NCBI GenBank assembly: GCA_944372575.1 | Contig: CALVZS010000005.1 | Coordinates: 1 to 64,000, forward strand | Direction of reading: 5' to 3' | Source of the DNA: an uncultured Clostridia bacterium | GTDB taxonomy: Bacteria; Bacillota; Clostridia; Christensenellales; Borkfalkiaceae | Length of the DNA stretch: 64,000 bases | In this document: piece after piece, positions 1 to 7,222 of the stretch | Position numbering within the stretch: position 1 is the stretch's first letter | How the letters are laid out: every line of letters begins with the position of its first letter | Program-made: the position numbers and the translations under genes | The notes under the pieces: model-generated | The model's input: the letters and a program-made list of their open reading frames with translations, nothing else | What the model was told of the DNA's origin: nothing | Databases searched by the model: none

Positions 1-1661
1 TTCCTTCTGAATCGGTACCGGCTGCGACCATGACTCACCGTCCGCGCTGTGAAAGACAAGCACGCGGTTTTCCGGGCTCGGCTCGCCCTTGCCTCCGCAC
101 TGCGAGACGAGCAACAGGCTCCCGTCCGAAAGTTTGCGTACGATCCCCCCAGACCGAGCACTTCGAGCGTGGCGTTTTCGCCGACGGTGATCATATAGAC
201 AGCCATCGAAACGCGATTTGTTTCAGCGTCTGCGCGTTCCTCTTCGCTCGTCAGCTCTGTACCGTCAAGCCTCACGCCTGTGAAGTCGTACCCCGCCTTC
301 GGAATGACGAGAACTGCTGCCGCCTCATCGGGCTTGAGCCAGAGCGTGCCGTCCGAACCATCGTCCGGCATATCCGTATAGTTGTTGTTCGCAACCACGC
401 AGTCATACTTTGCCAGTGTGCCGAGACGGAAATAGTAGATGTCCACGCCGTCCGCCTCTCCCGTGATATCGAGCGCAACGAGCGGCGAAACGGTCACGTT
501 GATGGTGGCGTTCAGGGGATCGGTGCCGAGGGTCGCGGTATCATCGGAGCCGCCCGGATACAAACCGTGATTGCCCTTGCGCAGGAAGTACTCCCCTTCA
601 TAGGTATATCCTGCGAGCAATGCGCTGCGGTCTTTGTTGTAAGCGGAACTGGTCAGATTGTCCGCCTCTTCGCCGCGCTGCTGGATCTCTTTTCCCTCTG
701 CGCTGGTGGCGACCGCTGTGATACCGTAGCCTTCCGCAAGGTCGGAGGAGACCATGACGGGATCGTATGCAAACACTTTGTCAGAAGGGATGCGCACTTT
801 GCCCATCGCGCCGAGATCTGCCTCATACGCGCCGTCGGCAGTCTGCGTTGCCTCCGTTCCGTTGACGACCAGCTTCACATTGTCGTACCAGATGTTGTAC
901 ATGACGACGTTATGCTGTTCGTTTGCCGTAAAGTCGAGCACATCCGTGGTAACAGCGTTATTTGCTTGGCGCACGAGCGCAATCTCGCCGATCGCAAAAT
1001 CCCAACGGCTCGAGCTTGCCGAAAATTCGATGTACTCGATGGCAAGATCCTGATAGTTTGCCGTCTCGGACAGGCGATTGCCGAGCTCCGCCGTCTGATT
1101 GCCGTCGCGGATCTGCGTGAGCGGGAAGTAGACGGTGCCGTCCGTGCGCACGGGTACATTCATTTGCCCGCCGACATTGTTGTTGCCGCCGTTGGAGACA
1201 CGCAGGGTTCCGACCGTATTCGTTGTGGCATCCAAAAAGGTGAAGCGAAGATCTTCCTTCGTCACGCCCCAGATGGTGTCGCTGCCCGCAAATTTGATGC
1301 GCACATAGCAGAGTCCGTTGCCGCCGTTCGGCCTGTTGGTCTGCCTGTTCACCACTTTGAGGCGGATGGCAATATCGGTGGCGTCTGCAAGCGTGTAATC
1401 ATCTCCGCTGTCCGCCGTCGGCGTGTAACGTATCGTAGCGACGTTATTGGGCGCCGAGCTGCTTGACGCGACCGCCTTGCCGGCGACCCCGTTCTCCATG
1501 GAAAGCTGTTCCAGCTCGTCCTCCGGAACGGTGGTCGCAGCCGGGATATCCCCGTCTGCTGCGGAGGCACGCATAAACATCATACCCCCCCCCAGCAACG
1601 CTGCCAGCAGGCACAGTGTGGCAAGGCAAGCGATCAGCGCCCTGCGCAAAGTTCTCATCAT
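1..1661 (-). CDS. Secreted BNR/sialidase-like protein, runs off the window, interrupted by a frameshift
   Basis: The start is chosen at 1661 behind GGAGGAAGGAACT. A signal peptide is clear: basic MMRTLRR, hydrophobic CLATLCLLAALL, and a likely cleavage after MRASA. The mature part (to about residue 500) is rich in Gly, Thr, Asp and Asn and looks like an extracellular beta-rich protein; I recognise no named domain there. Near the left edge the frame is lost at a run of six G (plus-strand C 145-150). With seven G the reading would continue as LGGIVRKLSDGSLLLVSQ and then an Asp-box-like SADGESWS, which is typical of BNR/sialidase-type propellers. As written, the gene is frameshifted. A second G-run of nine (1585-1593) lies in the signal peptide and is in frame. 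It follows the 1688-2395 gene by 26 nt, so the two are probably co-transcribed. The catalytic part, if any, is outside the window. Confidence 0.6.
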   Translation of the reverse strand, partial: MMRTLRRALIACLATLCLLAALLGGGMMFMRASAADGDIPAATTVPEDELEQLSMENGVAGKAVASSSSAPNNVATIRYTPTADSGDDYTLADATDIAIRLKVVNRQTNRPNGGNGLCYVRIKFAGSDTIWGVTKEDLRFTFLDATTNTVGTLRVSNGGNNNVGGQMNVPVRTDGTVYFPLTQIRDGNQTAELGNRLSETANYQDLAIEYIEFSASSSRWDFAIGEIALVRQANNAVTTDVLDFTANEQHNVVMYNIWYDNVKLVVNGTEATQTADGAYEADLGAMGKVRIPSDKVFAYDPVMVSSDLAEGYGITAVATSAEGKEIQQRGEEADNLTSSAYNKDRSALLAGYTYEGEYFLRKGNHGLYPGGSDDTATLGTDPLNATINVTVSPLVALDITGEADGVDIYYFRLGTLAKYDCVVANNNYTDMPDDGSDGTLWLKPDEAAAVLVIPKAGYDFTGVRLDGTELTSEEERADAETNRVSMAVYMITVGENATLEVLGLGGSYANFRTGACCSSRSAEARASRARKTACLSFTARTVSHGRSRYRFRR

Positions 1662-1687
1662 AGTTCCTTCCTCCTTATTTTTTCATA

Positions 1688-2395
1688 TTACTTCCGCTTC
1701 GCGGAGTTTTTCTTTCTGAGCAGAAGGACTGCCGCCGTTCCGGCGAGTACGACGGCCGCGCCGCCCGCACCGAAGCCGGCAACTGTCGCGCCGCATCCTC
1801 CGCCGCATCCCCCCTCAATCGGCTGGGGCTGCTCGGGATCCTCCGGATCGGATGGATCGGAGGGCTGCTCCGGGTCGGAGGGTTCGGCAACGGTCACATA
1901 CGCTTTGAGCATACTATGCAGATCCTGCACTTTCCCGGATGTCACCTGCTTTGAGAACGAGAAGGTGTAGCGTCCTTCCACGTTCTTGGAATAGTCCAGG
2001 CACTCCCACTCGCCCGTGAGTTCCAGTTCGGAACCGCCCTCGCCGATCAGCGTCACCGTGGTGGGAAGCTGTTCCACAATGGCGCTCTTTTCCGTACCCG
2101 GCTCCACCGTGAAATACCGCTCGTAGTCCTCTTTGGTATCGACATAATTCATGTAGCCGCCCAGCCTGCTGATCTGCTCACGCATCCTGCAGTATTCGGT
2201 GACCGGCCTGCCCGCCTTGATATCCTCCTCCGTGATGACGCACATGCGAATCTCTTTCAGCTCATATCTACCCGCGTCGTACGCGATATAGATCTCGCCG
2301 TGCTCGCCCTGCTGTGCCGAAACTTCGGGATAGCTGACGCCGTAGTTCTGCCAGCTGTAGCGGATCTCCGTATCGTCCAGCATGAGCATCAACAT
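1688..2395 (-). CDS. Surface protein C-terminal part with Cys/Gly-rich membrane anchor; N-terminus missing
   Basis: The 235-residue frame has no signal peptide and no ribosome site, and it begins exactly where another gene fragment starts on the other strand. I therefore read it as the remaining C-terminal part of a larger exported protein. Residues about 1-165 look like a folded surface domain that I do not recognise. Then come a Pro/Ser/Asp spacer (SDPEQPSDPSDPEDPEQPQ), a GGCGGGCG motif, a hydrophobic segment of about 20 residues, and a basic tail LLLRKKNSAKRK. There is no LPXTG. The Cys-Gly cluster, membrane span and basic tail resemble CTERM-type sorting signals in general layout. The downstream neighbour is the secreted BNR-like protein. 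Function is unknown. Confidence 0.6.
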   Translation of the reverse strand: MLMLMLDDTEIRYSWQNYGVSYPEVSAQQGEHGEIYIAYDAGRYELKEIRMCVITEEDIKAGRPVTEYCRMREQISRLGGYMNYVDTKEDYERYFTVEPGTEKSAIVEQLPTTVTLIGEGGSELELTGEWECLDYSKNVEGRYTFSFSKQVTSGKVQDLHSMLKAYVTVAEPSDPEQPSDPSDPEDPEQPQPIEGGCGGGCGATVAGFGAGGAAVVLAGTAAVLLLRKKNSAKRK

Positions 2396-2723
2396 GAACG
2401 AACTTGCAAAACTGACAGGTTATTGCGATGACTATTTCCGTATTGTTTTCAAGAAGAAAACCGGCATGCCCCCCAAAGAATTTATTCTTGAAACACGCCT
2501 GGAAGCCGCAAAAAAGATGCTCGCCGATAAAAGCATAAGTCTATCCGACATCGCTTCCAAATGCGGCTTTGAATATTACAGCCGGTTTTCCCTGTTTTTC
2601 AAAAGTAAAACGGGCGCAACGCCAACCGAATATCGCAAAATATATTTAGCTGAAAATCATCAGGATCCGATTGCCGATCAACAAGACAGCGCTTCGCTCC
2701 AACCTCGGAAAAATACAAAATGA
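2382..2723 (+). pseudogene. AraC-family regulator, C-terminal DNA-binding domain only
   Basis: The 113 residues match only the AraC/XylS double helix-turn-helix. The first helix begins at NMNELAKLTGYCDDYF, followed by FKKKTGMPPKEFI, RLEAAKKML, ISLSDIASKCGF and the closing FKSKTGATPTEYRK. Full AraC regulators carry a sensor domain or receiver of 100-200 residues before this. Here an in-frame stop lies at 2358-2360 and no Shine-Dalgarno sequence precedes the ATG. The 5' part is lost at the same place where the opposite-strand surface-protein gene loses its own 5' end. I read this as a remnant left by a rearrangement rather than a functional regulator. Alternatively it could be an expressed stand-alone HTH protein, but no promoter is visible. 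Confidence 0.6.
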
Positions 2724-2946
2724 TTTGAAATCGAAGGAGTTTTCCATTCCGCCGCGGCACCGAAAAGCTGCGGTGCCGTCGATCCTTCCCTGTGGTCGGG
2801 AGCCTCGTCGGCGGTAAGCCTCTCATCCCTCACACGCCCACCTCTTCGCCGCCTCCTCGCACGGAATCGAAGGAATTTATCATTCCGCCGCGGCACCAGA
2901 AAACCGCCGGAGCAAATGCTCCGGCGGTTTTCTGGTGCCGTCGATC
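2724..2946. repeat. 35-bp imperfect direct repeat, each copy followed by a hairpin and the tRNA-Leu 3' end
   Basis: 2727-2761 and 2863-2897 are 35-bp direct repeats that match at 31 of 35 positions by my count. Each is followed by an inverted repeat (7-bp stem in the first, 22-bp stem in the second) and then by the 13-mer GGTGCCGTCGATC, at 2772-2784 and 2934-2946. The second 13-mer is the 3' end of the tRNA-Leu gene, so the first is a duplicated tRNA end. No credible gene lies in 2724-2932. The arrangement fits a tandem duplication or the scar of an element that used the tRNA 3' end as its attachment site. Confidence 0.6.
2892..2939 (-). terminator. Long hairpin terminator of tRNA-Leu(CAA), overlapping the tRNA 3' end
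   Basis: The two arms 2892-2913 and 2918-2939 form a perfect 22-bp stem with a 4-nt loop. Read on the minus strand, the inner 10-bp GC-rich stem is followed by TTTT, which is enough for intrinsic termination. The outer part of the stem includes the tRNA discriminator base, CCA and the last acceptor-stem bases. Confidence 0.75.
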
Positions 2947-3019
2947 GGAATCGAACCGATACGGGGTCGCCCCCGACAGATTTTGAGTCTGTTGCGTCTG
3001 CCAGTTTCACCACGACGGC
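2933..3019 (-). tRNA. tRNA-Leu (anticodon CAA)
   Basis: The minus strand folds as a class II tRNA: acceptor GCCGTCG pairing with CGACGGC, D-arm with TGGTGAAACTGGCAGACGC, anticodon stem ACAGA/TCTGT around loop CTCAAAA (anticodon CAA), a long variable arm CGGGGGCGACCCCG, and T-loop GGTTCGATTCC. CCA is encoded. It lies divergent from polA. Confidence 0.95.
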
Positions 3020-3042
3020 ATATCTCTTGCAACAGCAAAAAA

Positions 3043-3071
3043 ATTATAATATAGTTTCTCCAAAAAAGCAA
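3043..3071 (-). promoter_or_regulatory. Sigma-A promoter of tRNA-Leu(CAA)
   Basis: On the minus strand TTGCTT (3066-3071), a 17-bp spacer and TATAAT (3043-3048) lie about 24 bp before the tRNA. Confidence 0.75.
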
Positions 3072-3089
3072 GTGTTTTTTTCGATATTC

Positions 3090-3118
3090 TTGCAAAACGG
3101 CGCATTTCATGGTACAAT
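3090..3118 (+). promoter_or_regulatory. Sigma-A promoter of polA, placing transcription start at the ATG
   Basis: TTGCAA (3090-3095), a spacer of 17 bp, and TACAAT (3113-3118). Seven bases after the -10 element is 3125, the A of the polA start codon. No purine-rich ribosome site precedes that ATG, so the transcript is predicted to be leaderless. Confidence 0.7.
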
Positions 3119-3124
3119 ATCTCC

Positions 3125-5665
3125 ATGGACAAACTCGTTCTCATCGATGGCAACAGCCTCCTCAACCGCGCCTTCTATGCAATGGCAATGTTCTCCACCA
3201 AAGACGGACTTCCCACGAACGGCATCTTCGGTTTCATCAAGCTGCTCTTTAAGATCCTGGACGATGAAAAGCCGTCCCATCTGGTCGTCGCCTTTGACGT
3301 ACATGCGCCGACCTTCCGCCACAAACTGTACAACGGATATAAGGCAACGAGAAAGCCCATGCCGGACGAATTGGCCGTACAGGTACCGGAGCTTAAAAAG
3401 CTGCTCACCGCCATGCATGTCCGAATACTGGAGAAAGCCGGCTATGAGGCAGACGACCTCATCGGCACCCTCTCGCGCAGGTTTCCCGAGACGCAGACGC
3501 TCATATATACAGGCGACAGAGACAGCTATCAGCTCATCGATGCACACACGAGCGTGTGCATGACACGGCGCGGCGTGAGCGATCTGGAGCGCCTCACACA
3601 GGAAAACTTCTTTGAAAAGGAGGGAATTTTCCCCGCACAGGTCATCGATCTCAAGGCTCTGATGGGCGATTCCTCCGACAATATTCCAGGCGTCAGGGGC
3701 ATCGGCCCAAAGGGCGCCCTTGCCCTTCTGCGCGAATACAATACCCTGGACGGCGTCTATGCACACCTTGACGACATCGCCGCTTCGACGCGGAAAAAAC
3801 TGTGCGACTTCCGCGAGGACGCCTATCTCTCCCGCACGCTTGCGACCATCGATACGGACGTTCCCTTTGAACTCTCGTTTGCGGACTGCGCCCTTCATCT
3901 TCCCTTCCCGGAAGAGGCTCGGGAGGCATTTGCCAGGCTGGAATTCCGCTCTCTCATCGAAAGCGACTATTTCCCCGCGCGGGAAAAGACTTTTGTCTCT
4001 TTTGTGGACTGCACGGCAGACGACCTGCCGGCCGTAACAAAACAGCTGGAGGCCTGCACCGAATTTGCATTCACCGTCGAAAATGAAGGGATTCATATTT
4101 CAGACGGAACGCGGGAATACCTCTTCCGCCTGCGCGACAACTTTCTTGTGCCGGGTTTTTTCCTGCCTGAACTCAAACCTCTGCTCACAATGCTCTTTTC
4201 ATCCGGAAGACGCGCCATACTCACCGACGCAAAAGCAACGGCGCATTTTCTGGACGGCATTCAGGTACCGCTTGCCTGTGAAACGGAGGACGTCTCCCTT
4301 CTGCGCTATCTTTCCGATTCCAATCTGCGTCCCACCGGCGCAAAGGAACTCGCCAAAGATTATGCTCTTCCCGCCGAGGACTGCGCCTATGCCGTAATAC
4401 TTGCCTTCCGCGATGCTGATAGGCGCGAAGGCGATGTCGAACGAAAACTCTACCGCGAACTGGAACTTCCCCTCACGCGCGTTCTCTTTGACATGGAGCG
4501 CACGGGCGTACGAGTGGATATGAGCAAGTTCCCCGCCTTTTCCGATCGTTTCAAAGCGGAGATGGATGCCCTGTCCAAGCGCATCTTTGAACTGGCGGGC
4601 GTCTCTTCCTTCAACCTCAATTCCCCCTTCCAGCTCTCGGAGATCCTGTTTGAAAAGCTTGGATACAGTGCGCGAGGCATTAAAAAGAACATCCGCGGGG
4701 GATATTCGACGAGCGCAGATGTCCTTGAAAAACTTGCGGAAAAATATGAGATCGCCCGCCTCATCCTCAAATACCGCGAGGTACAGAAGCTGCAATCCAC
4801 CTATGTGGACGGCATCCGCCCCCTCGTCAAAGGGGATATCATCCATACGACTTACTATCAAACAATGACGACAACGGGCAGGCTCTCCTCTGCAAATCCC
4901 AACCTGCAAAACATCCCCGTGCGCAGCGAGGCGGGCAGGGAACTGAGGAAACTCTTCATCGCGCGGGAAGGAAACGTACTTGTCGACGCCGACTACTCCC
5001 AGATCGAACTGCGACTTCTGGCACATTTCTCGGGATGCAAAGTGCTTGTAGATGCATACAATGCAGGCGAAGACATTCATGCCGCAACGGCGGAGAAGAT
5101 CTTTCACGTCCCCCACTCCGAAGTCACGCCCGACCTTCGCCGCCGGGCAAAGACCATCAATTTCGGCATCATCTACGGGATGAGCGCCTTCGGACTGGCA
5201 AAGGATCTGAACTGCTCAACAGAGGAAGCGCAGGCGTATATCTCCGCTTACTTTGCGACGCACCCGGAGGTCAAGGAATACATGGACGAAAACGTGCGCA
5301 AGGCAAAGGAGAACGGGTACGTCACGACCATTCTCGGCAGAAAACGCTACATCACCGAGCTCAAATCGAGCAACTACAATCAGCGCGCCTTCGGCGAGCG
5401 CGCCGCCATGAATATGCCGCTGCAAGGAAGCGCCGCCGATATCATCAAGATCGCCATGCTTCGCGTTGCCGACCGGCTCAAAAAAGAAAAGATGCAGGCT
5501 AAGCTTGTATTGCAGGTTCACGATGAGCTCATCCTCGACACACCGATGGCCGAACGGGATGCAGCGATCGCCCTGCTGAAGGTAGAGATGGAACACGCGC
5601 TCGAACTGCGCGTTCCGCTCATTGCGGAAGTATCCGCGGGGAAGAGCTGGTATGACGCCAAATAA
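3125..5665 (+). CDS. polA: DNA polymerase I
   Basis: This repair and Okazaki-fragment polymerase has 846 residues. The N-terminal 5' nuclease domain (about 1-285) shows LIDGNSLLNRAFYA, YEADDLIGTL, TGDRDSYQL, GDSSDNIPG and the helix-hairpin-helix GVRGIGPKGAL. The middle domain (about 300-460) is the 3'-5' exonuclease fold, but the DxE metal-binding motif is not recognisable, so proofreading is probably lost, as in several Gram-positive PolA enzymes. The polymerase domain (about 470-846) keeps motif A DYSQIELR (Asp near 623), motif B RRRAKTINFGIIYG and motif C VHDELIL (near 799). The start is fixed by the conserved first residues MDKLVLIDGNS. There is no Shine-Dalgarno sequence; see its promoter. 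coaE overlaps the 3' end by 14 nt, so the two are translationally coupled. Confidence 0.97.
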   Translation: MDKLVLIDGNSLLNRAFYAMAMFSTKDGLPTNGIFGFIKLLFKILDDEKPSHLVVAFDVHAPTFRHKLYNGYKATRKPMPDELAVQVPELKKLLTAMHVRILEKAGYEADDLIGTLSRRFPETQTLIYTGDRDSYQLIDAHTSVCMTRRGVSDLERLTQENFFEKEGIFPAQVIDLKALMGDSSDNIPGVRGIGPKGALALLREYNTLDGVYAHLDDIAASTRKKLCDFREDAYLSRTLATIDTDVPFELSFADCALHLPFPEEAREAFARLEFRSLIESDYFPAREKTFVSFVDCTADDLPAVTKQLEACTEFAFTVENEGIHISDGTREYLFRLRDNFLVPGFFLPELKPLLTMLFSSGRRAILTDAKATAHFLDGIQVPLACETEDVSLLRYLSDSNLRPTGAKELAKDYALPAEDCAYAVILAFRDADRREGDVERKLYRELELPLTRVLFDMERTGVRVDMSKFPAFSDRFKAEMDALSKRIFELAGVSSFNLNSPFQLSEILFEKLGYSARGIKKNIRGGYSTSADVLEKLAEKYEIARLILKYREVQKLQSTYVDGIRPLVKGDIIHTTYYQTMTTTGRLSSANPNLQNIPVRSEAGRELRKLFIAREGNVLVDADYSQIELRLLAHFSGCKVLVDAYNAGEDIHAATAEKIFHVPHSEVTPDLRRRAKTINFGIIYGMSAFGLAKDLNCSTEEAQAYISAYFATHPEVKEYMDENVRKAKENGYVTTILGRKRYITELKSSNYNQRAFGERAAMNMPLQGSAADIIKIAMLRVADRLKKEKMQAKLVLQVHDELILDTPMAERDAAIALLKVEMEHALELRVPLIAEVSAGKSWYDAK

Positions 5666-6236
5666 AATCGCCGTAACGGGCGGGATCGGAAGCGGAAAGT
5701 CTGCCTTCTGCGACATCGTGCGCGGATTCGGATTTCCCGTATTTTCCTGCGATGACATCAACCGAGAACTCTGGGCAAGCGAGCCCTACCTTGCCGGCCT
5801 TGCAACCCGCTTTCCGGACTGCCTGACGGGAGGAGCGATAGACAAGACAAAGCTTTCGAAAAAAATCTTTTCCGATGAAGCGGCGCGACGGGCGCTCGAG
5901 GAATTCTCACACCCCTCTATTCTGCACCGCCTGCTCATGCATATGGACGCGTGCGGCGGCCCGGCGTTTGCGGAAGTGCCTCTGCTCTTCGAGGGAGGAT
6001 ACGAAAACCGCTTTGACGCCGTCATCGCACTGTGTCGGGCAAAAGAGGCGCGTATCCGCGCCGTGGAAGCGCGGGACGGATTGTCCCGGGCAGACGTCAT
6101 CGCCCGCATGGAGCAACAGCTTGATCCCGCACAGCTCCATGAAAAGCGCTGCATCATTCTGCAAAATGACGGGGATCGGGAAACCCTCGTTCTCAATGCA
6201 AAAAAAGCCTTACGCGCTCTGCATCTGATCGATTAG
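5652..6236 (+). CDS. coaE: Dephospho-CoA kinase
   Basis: CoaE phosphorylates dephospho-CoA at the ribose 3' hydroxyl, the last step of CoA synthesis in the cytoplasm. The 194-residue protein begins MTPNKIAVTGGIGSGKS, so the P-loop is near residues 9-16. SCDDINRELW follows, and the lid region carries ARDGLSRADVIARM. The start at 5652 is preferred over the in-frame 5622 because it has GGGGAAGAG just upstream and gives the usual length. It overlaps polA, a common pairing in Clostridia and Bacilli. Confidence 0.94.
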   Translation: MTPNKIAVTGGIGSGKSAFCDIVRGFGFPVFSCDDINRELWASEPYLAGLATRFPDCLTGGAIDKTKLSKKIFSDEAARRALEEFSHPSILHRLLMHMDACGGPAFAEVPLLFEGGYENRFDAVIALCRAKEARIRAVEARDGLSRADVIARMEQQLDPAQLHEKRCIILQNDGDRETLVLNAKKALRALHLID

Positions 6237-6253
6237 GGAAAGATCGCGCCGCA

Positions 6254-6799
6254 ATGCGCATACTCTCTACTGTGAAGAAAAGTTCTGTTGCGATCATCCT
6301 CATCTGCTGTACCTTCCTGCTCATATGCGGCGCAGGGCTTGGGGTGCGTGCAGCCTATCCCCGCCCGTATGCGCAGGCAGTTCGGGAAAGCGGCGTCCCG
6401 CCCGCCCTCGTCTACGCCGTCATGAAGGCGGAGAGCGGATTTGACGAAAGGGCCGTCAGCCGTGCGGGCGCCGTTGGCGTCATGCAGATCAGACCATCCA
6501 CCGCTCAATTCATCTGCCAAAAGCGCGGCATCGAATACCGCGCCGATGCCCTCTTTGACGGGAATTATAATGCGATACTCGGCTGCATGTATCTTGCCTA
6601 TCTCCTGGAACGCTTCCCGAACGAAAGGACAGCGGTATGCGCCTACAACGCGGGCGAAGGCACCGTGCGGCAATGGCTCGCAAATGAAAATTATTCCGCT
6701 GACGGCATCACGCTGGATGTGATTCCCTTTCCGGAGACGCGCGGCTATGCAAAAAAAGTTACGGATTTCCGCAAAATTTATGAAATTTTATACGGATAA
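6254..6799 (+). CDS. Membrane-anchored soluble lytic transglycosylase (SLT domain)
   Basis: 181 residues. The N-terminal segment about 12-30 (VAIILICCTFLLICGAGLGV) is a signal anchor, so the enzyme should act on peptidoglycan outside the membrane. The catalytic domain shows the goose-lysozyme-like SLT motifs: AVMKAESGFDERAVSRAGAV with the catalytic Glu, GVMQIRPSTA, and AYNAGEGTVRQWL. The length fits the small polA-coaE-linked transglycosylases of Clostridia. It starts 17 nt after coaE and is probably the last gene of that operon. Confidence 0.92.
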   Translation: MRILSTVKKSSVAIILICCTFLLICGAGLGVRAAYPRPYAQAVRESGVPPALVYAVMKAESGFDERAVSRAGAVGVMQIRPSTAQFICQKRGIEYRADALFDGNYNAILGCMYLAYLLERFPNERTAVCAYNAGEGTVRQWLANENYSADGITLDVIPFPETRGYAKKVTDFRKIYEILYG

Positions 6800-6802
6800 A
6801 AC

Positions 6803-6831
6803 TTGACATTTCAACGGAATTGCGATACAAT
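6803..6831 (+). promoter_or_regulatory. Sigma-A promoter of tRNA-Leu(AAG)
   Basis: TTGACA (6803-6808), 17 bp, TACAAT (6826-6831), about 20 bp before the tRNA. Confidence 0.85.
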
Positions 6832-6851
6832 AACAAAGCTGTCGCAAAGAT

Positions 6852-6936
6852 GCGGTCGTGGCGGAACTGGCAGACGCGCAAGACTAAGGATCTTGTGGTT
6901 CACACCATGCAGGTTCAATTCCTGTCGACCGCACCA
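6852..6936 (+). tRNA. tRNA-Leu (anticodon AAG)
   Basis: Acceptor GCGGTCG/CGACCGC, anticodon stem CAAGA/TCTTG around loop CTAAGGA (anticodon AAG), variable arm TGGTTCACACCA, T-loop GGTTCAATTCC, encoded CCA. An A at position 34 implies that it needs the adenosine deaminase TadA to read CUN codons as inosine. Confidence 0.95.
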
Positions 6937-7222
6937 AGTCTTAATAGCTTGAACTTCTTTGTCATAAAAAGAATGTTCGGGCTATTTTGTTTTATTGAGG
7001 AATTTGAGAAGTTCCGAACATGAAAAAGCAGGTAGAGCGAAAGTCGCTCTGCCTGCCTCGCCGTTTTTAGCTGTAGGTTTTCTTCTACGGCGCAACTGAT
7101 TTATCGTTTTATTCACTGTCTTCGAAAAAAGAGTGAACGTAATTCTTTTCACACAAAAACGCTTTCGTGAGTTCCGTTCCGAATGTTCCGCAGCTCCAGA
7201 AATTAAAATTCTCTTATAGCCG
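6937..7222. other. Non-coding stretch between tRNA-Leu(AAG) and the aldo/keto reductase remnant
   Basis: No gene is visible. It holds an 8-bp inverted repeat ATGTTCGG/CCGAACAT (6973-6980 and 7014-7021, 33-nt loop) of unknown meaning and the terminator at 7023-7056. The rest (7057-7222) would be 3' untranslated sequence of the minus-strand gene. Confidence 0.5.
7023..7056 (-). terminator. Intrinsic terminator downstream of the aldo/keto reductase remnant
   Basis: A 13-bp stem with one G-U pair and a 3-nt loop (arms 7028-7040 and 7044-7056), followed on the minus strand by TTTTT. It lies about 165 nt after the minus-strand stop codon. Confidence 0.8.

Noticed and set aside
30..1466. Plus-strand open frame opposite the BNR-like gene
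   Set aside because: The minus strand has a signal peptide, ribosome site and domain-like sequence; the plus frame has none.
2724..2890. Small open frames between the AraC fragment and tRNA-Leu
   Set aside because: They read through the repeats and hairpins on both strands and have no ribosome sites.
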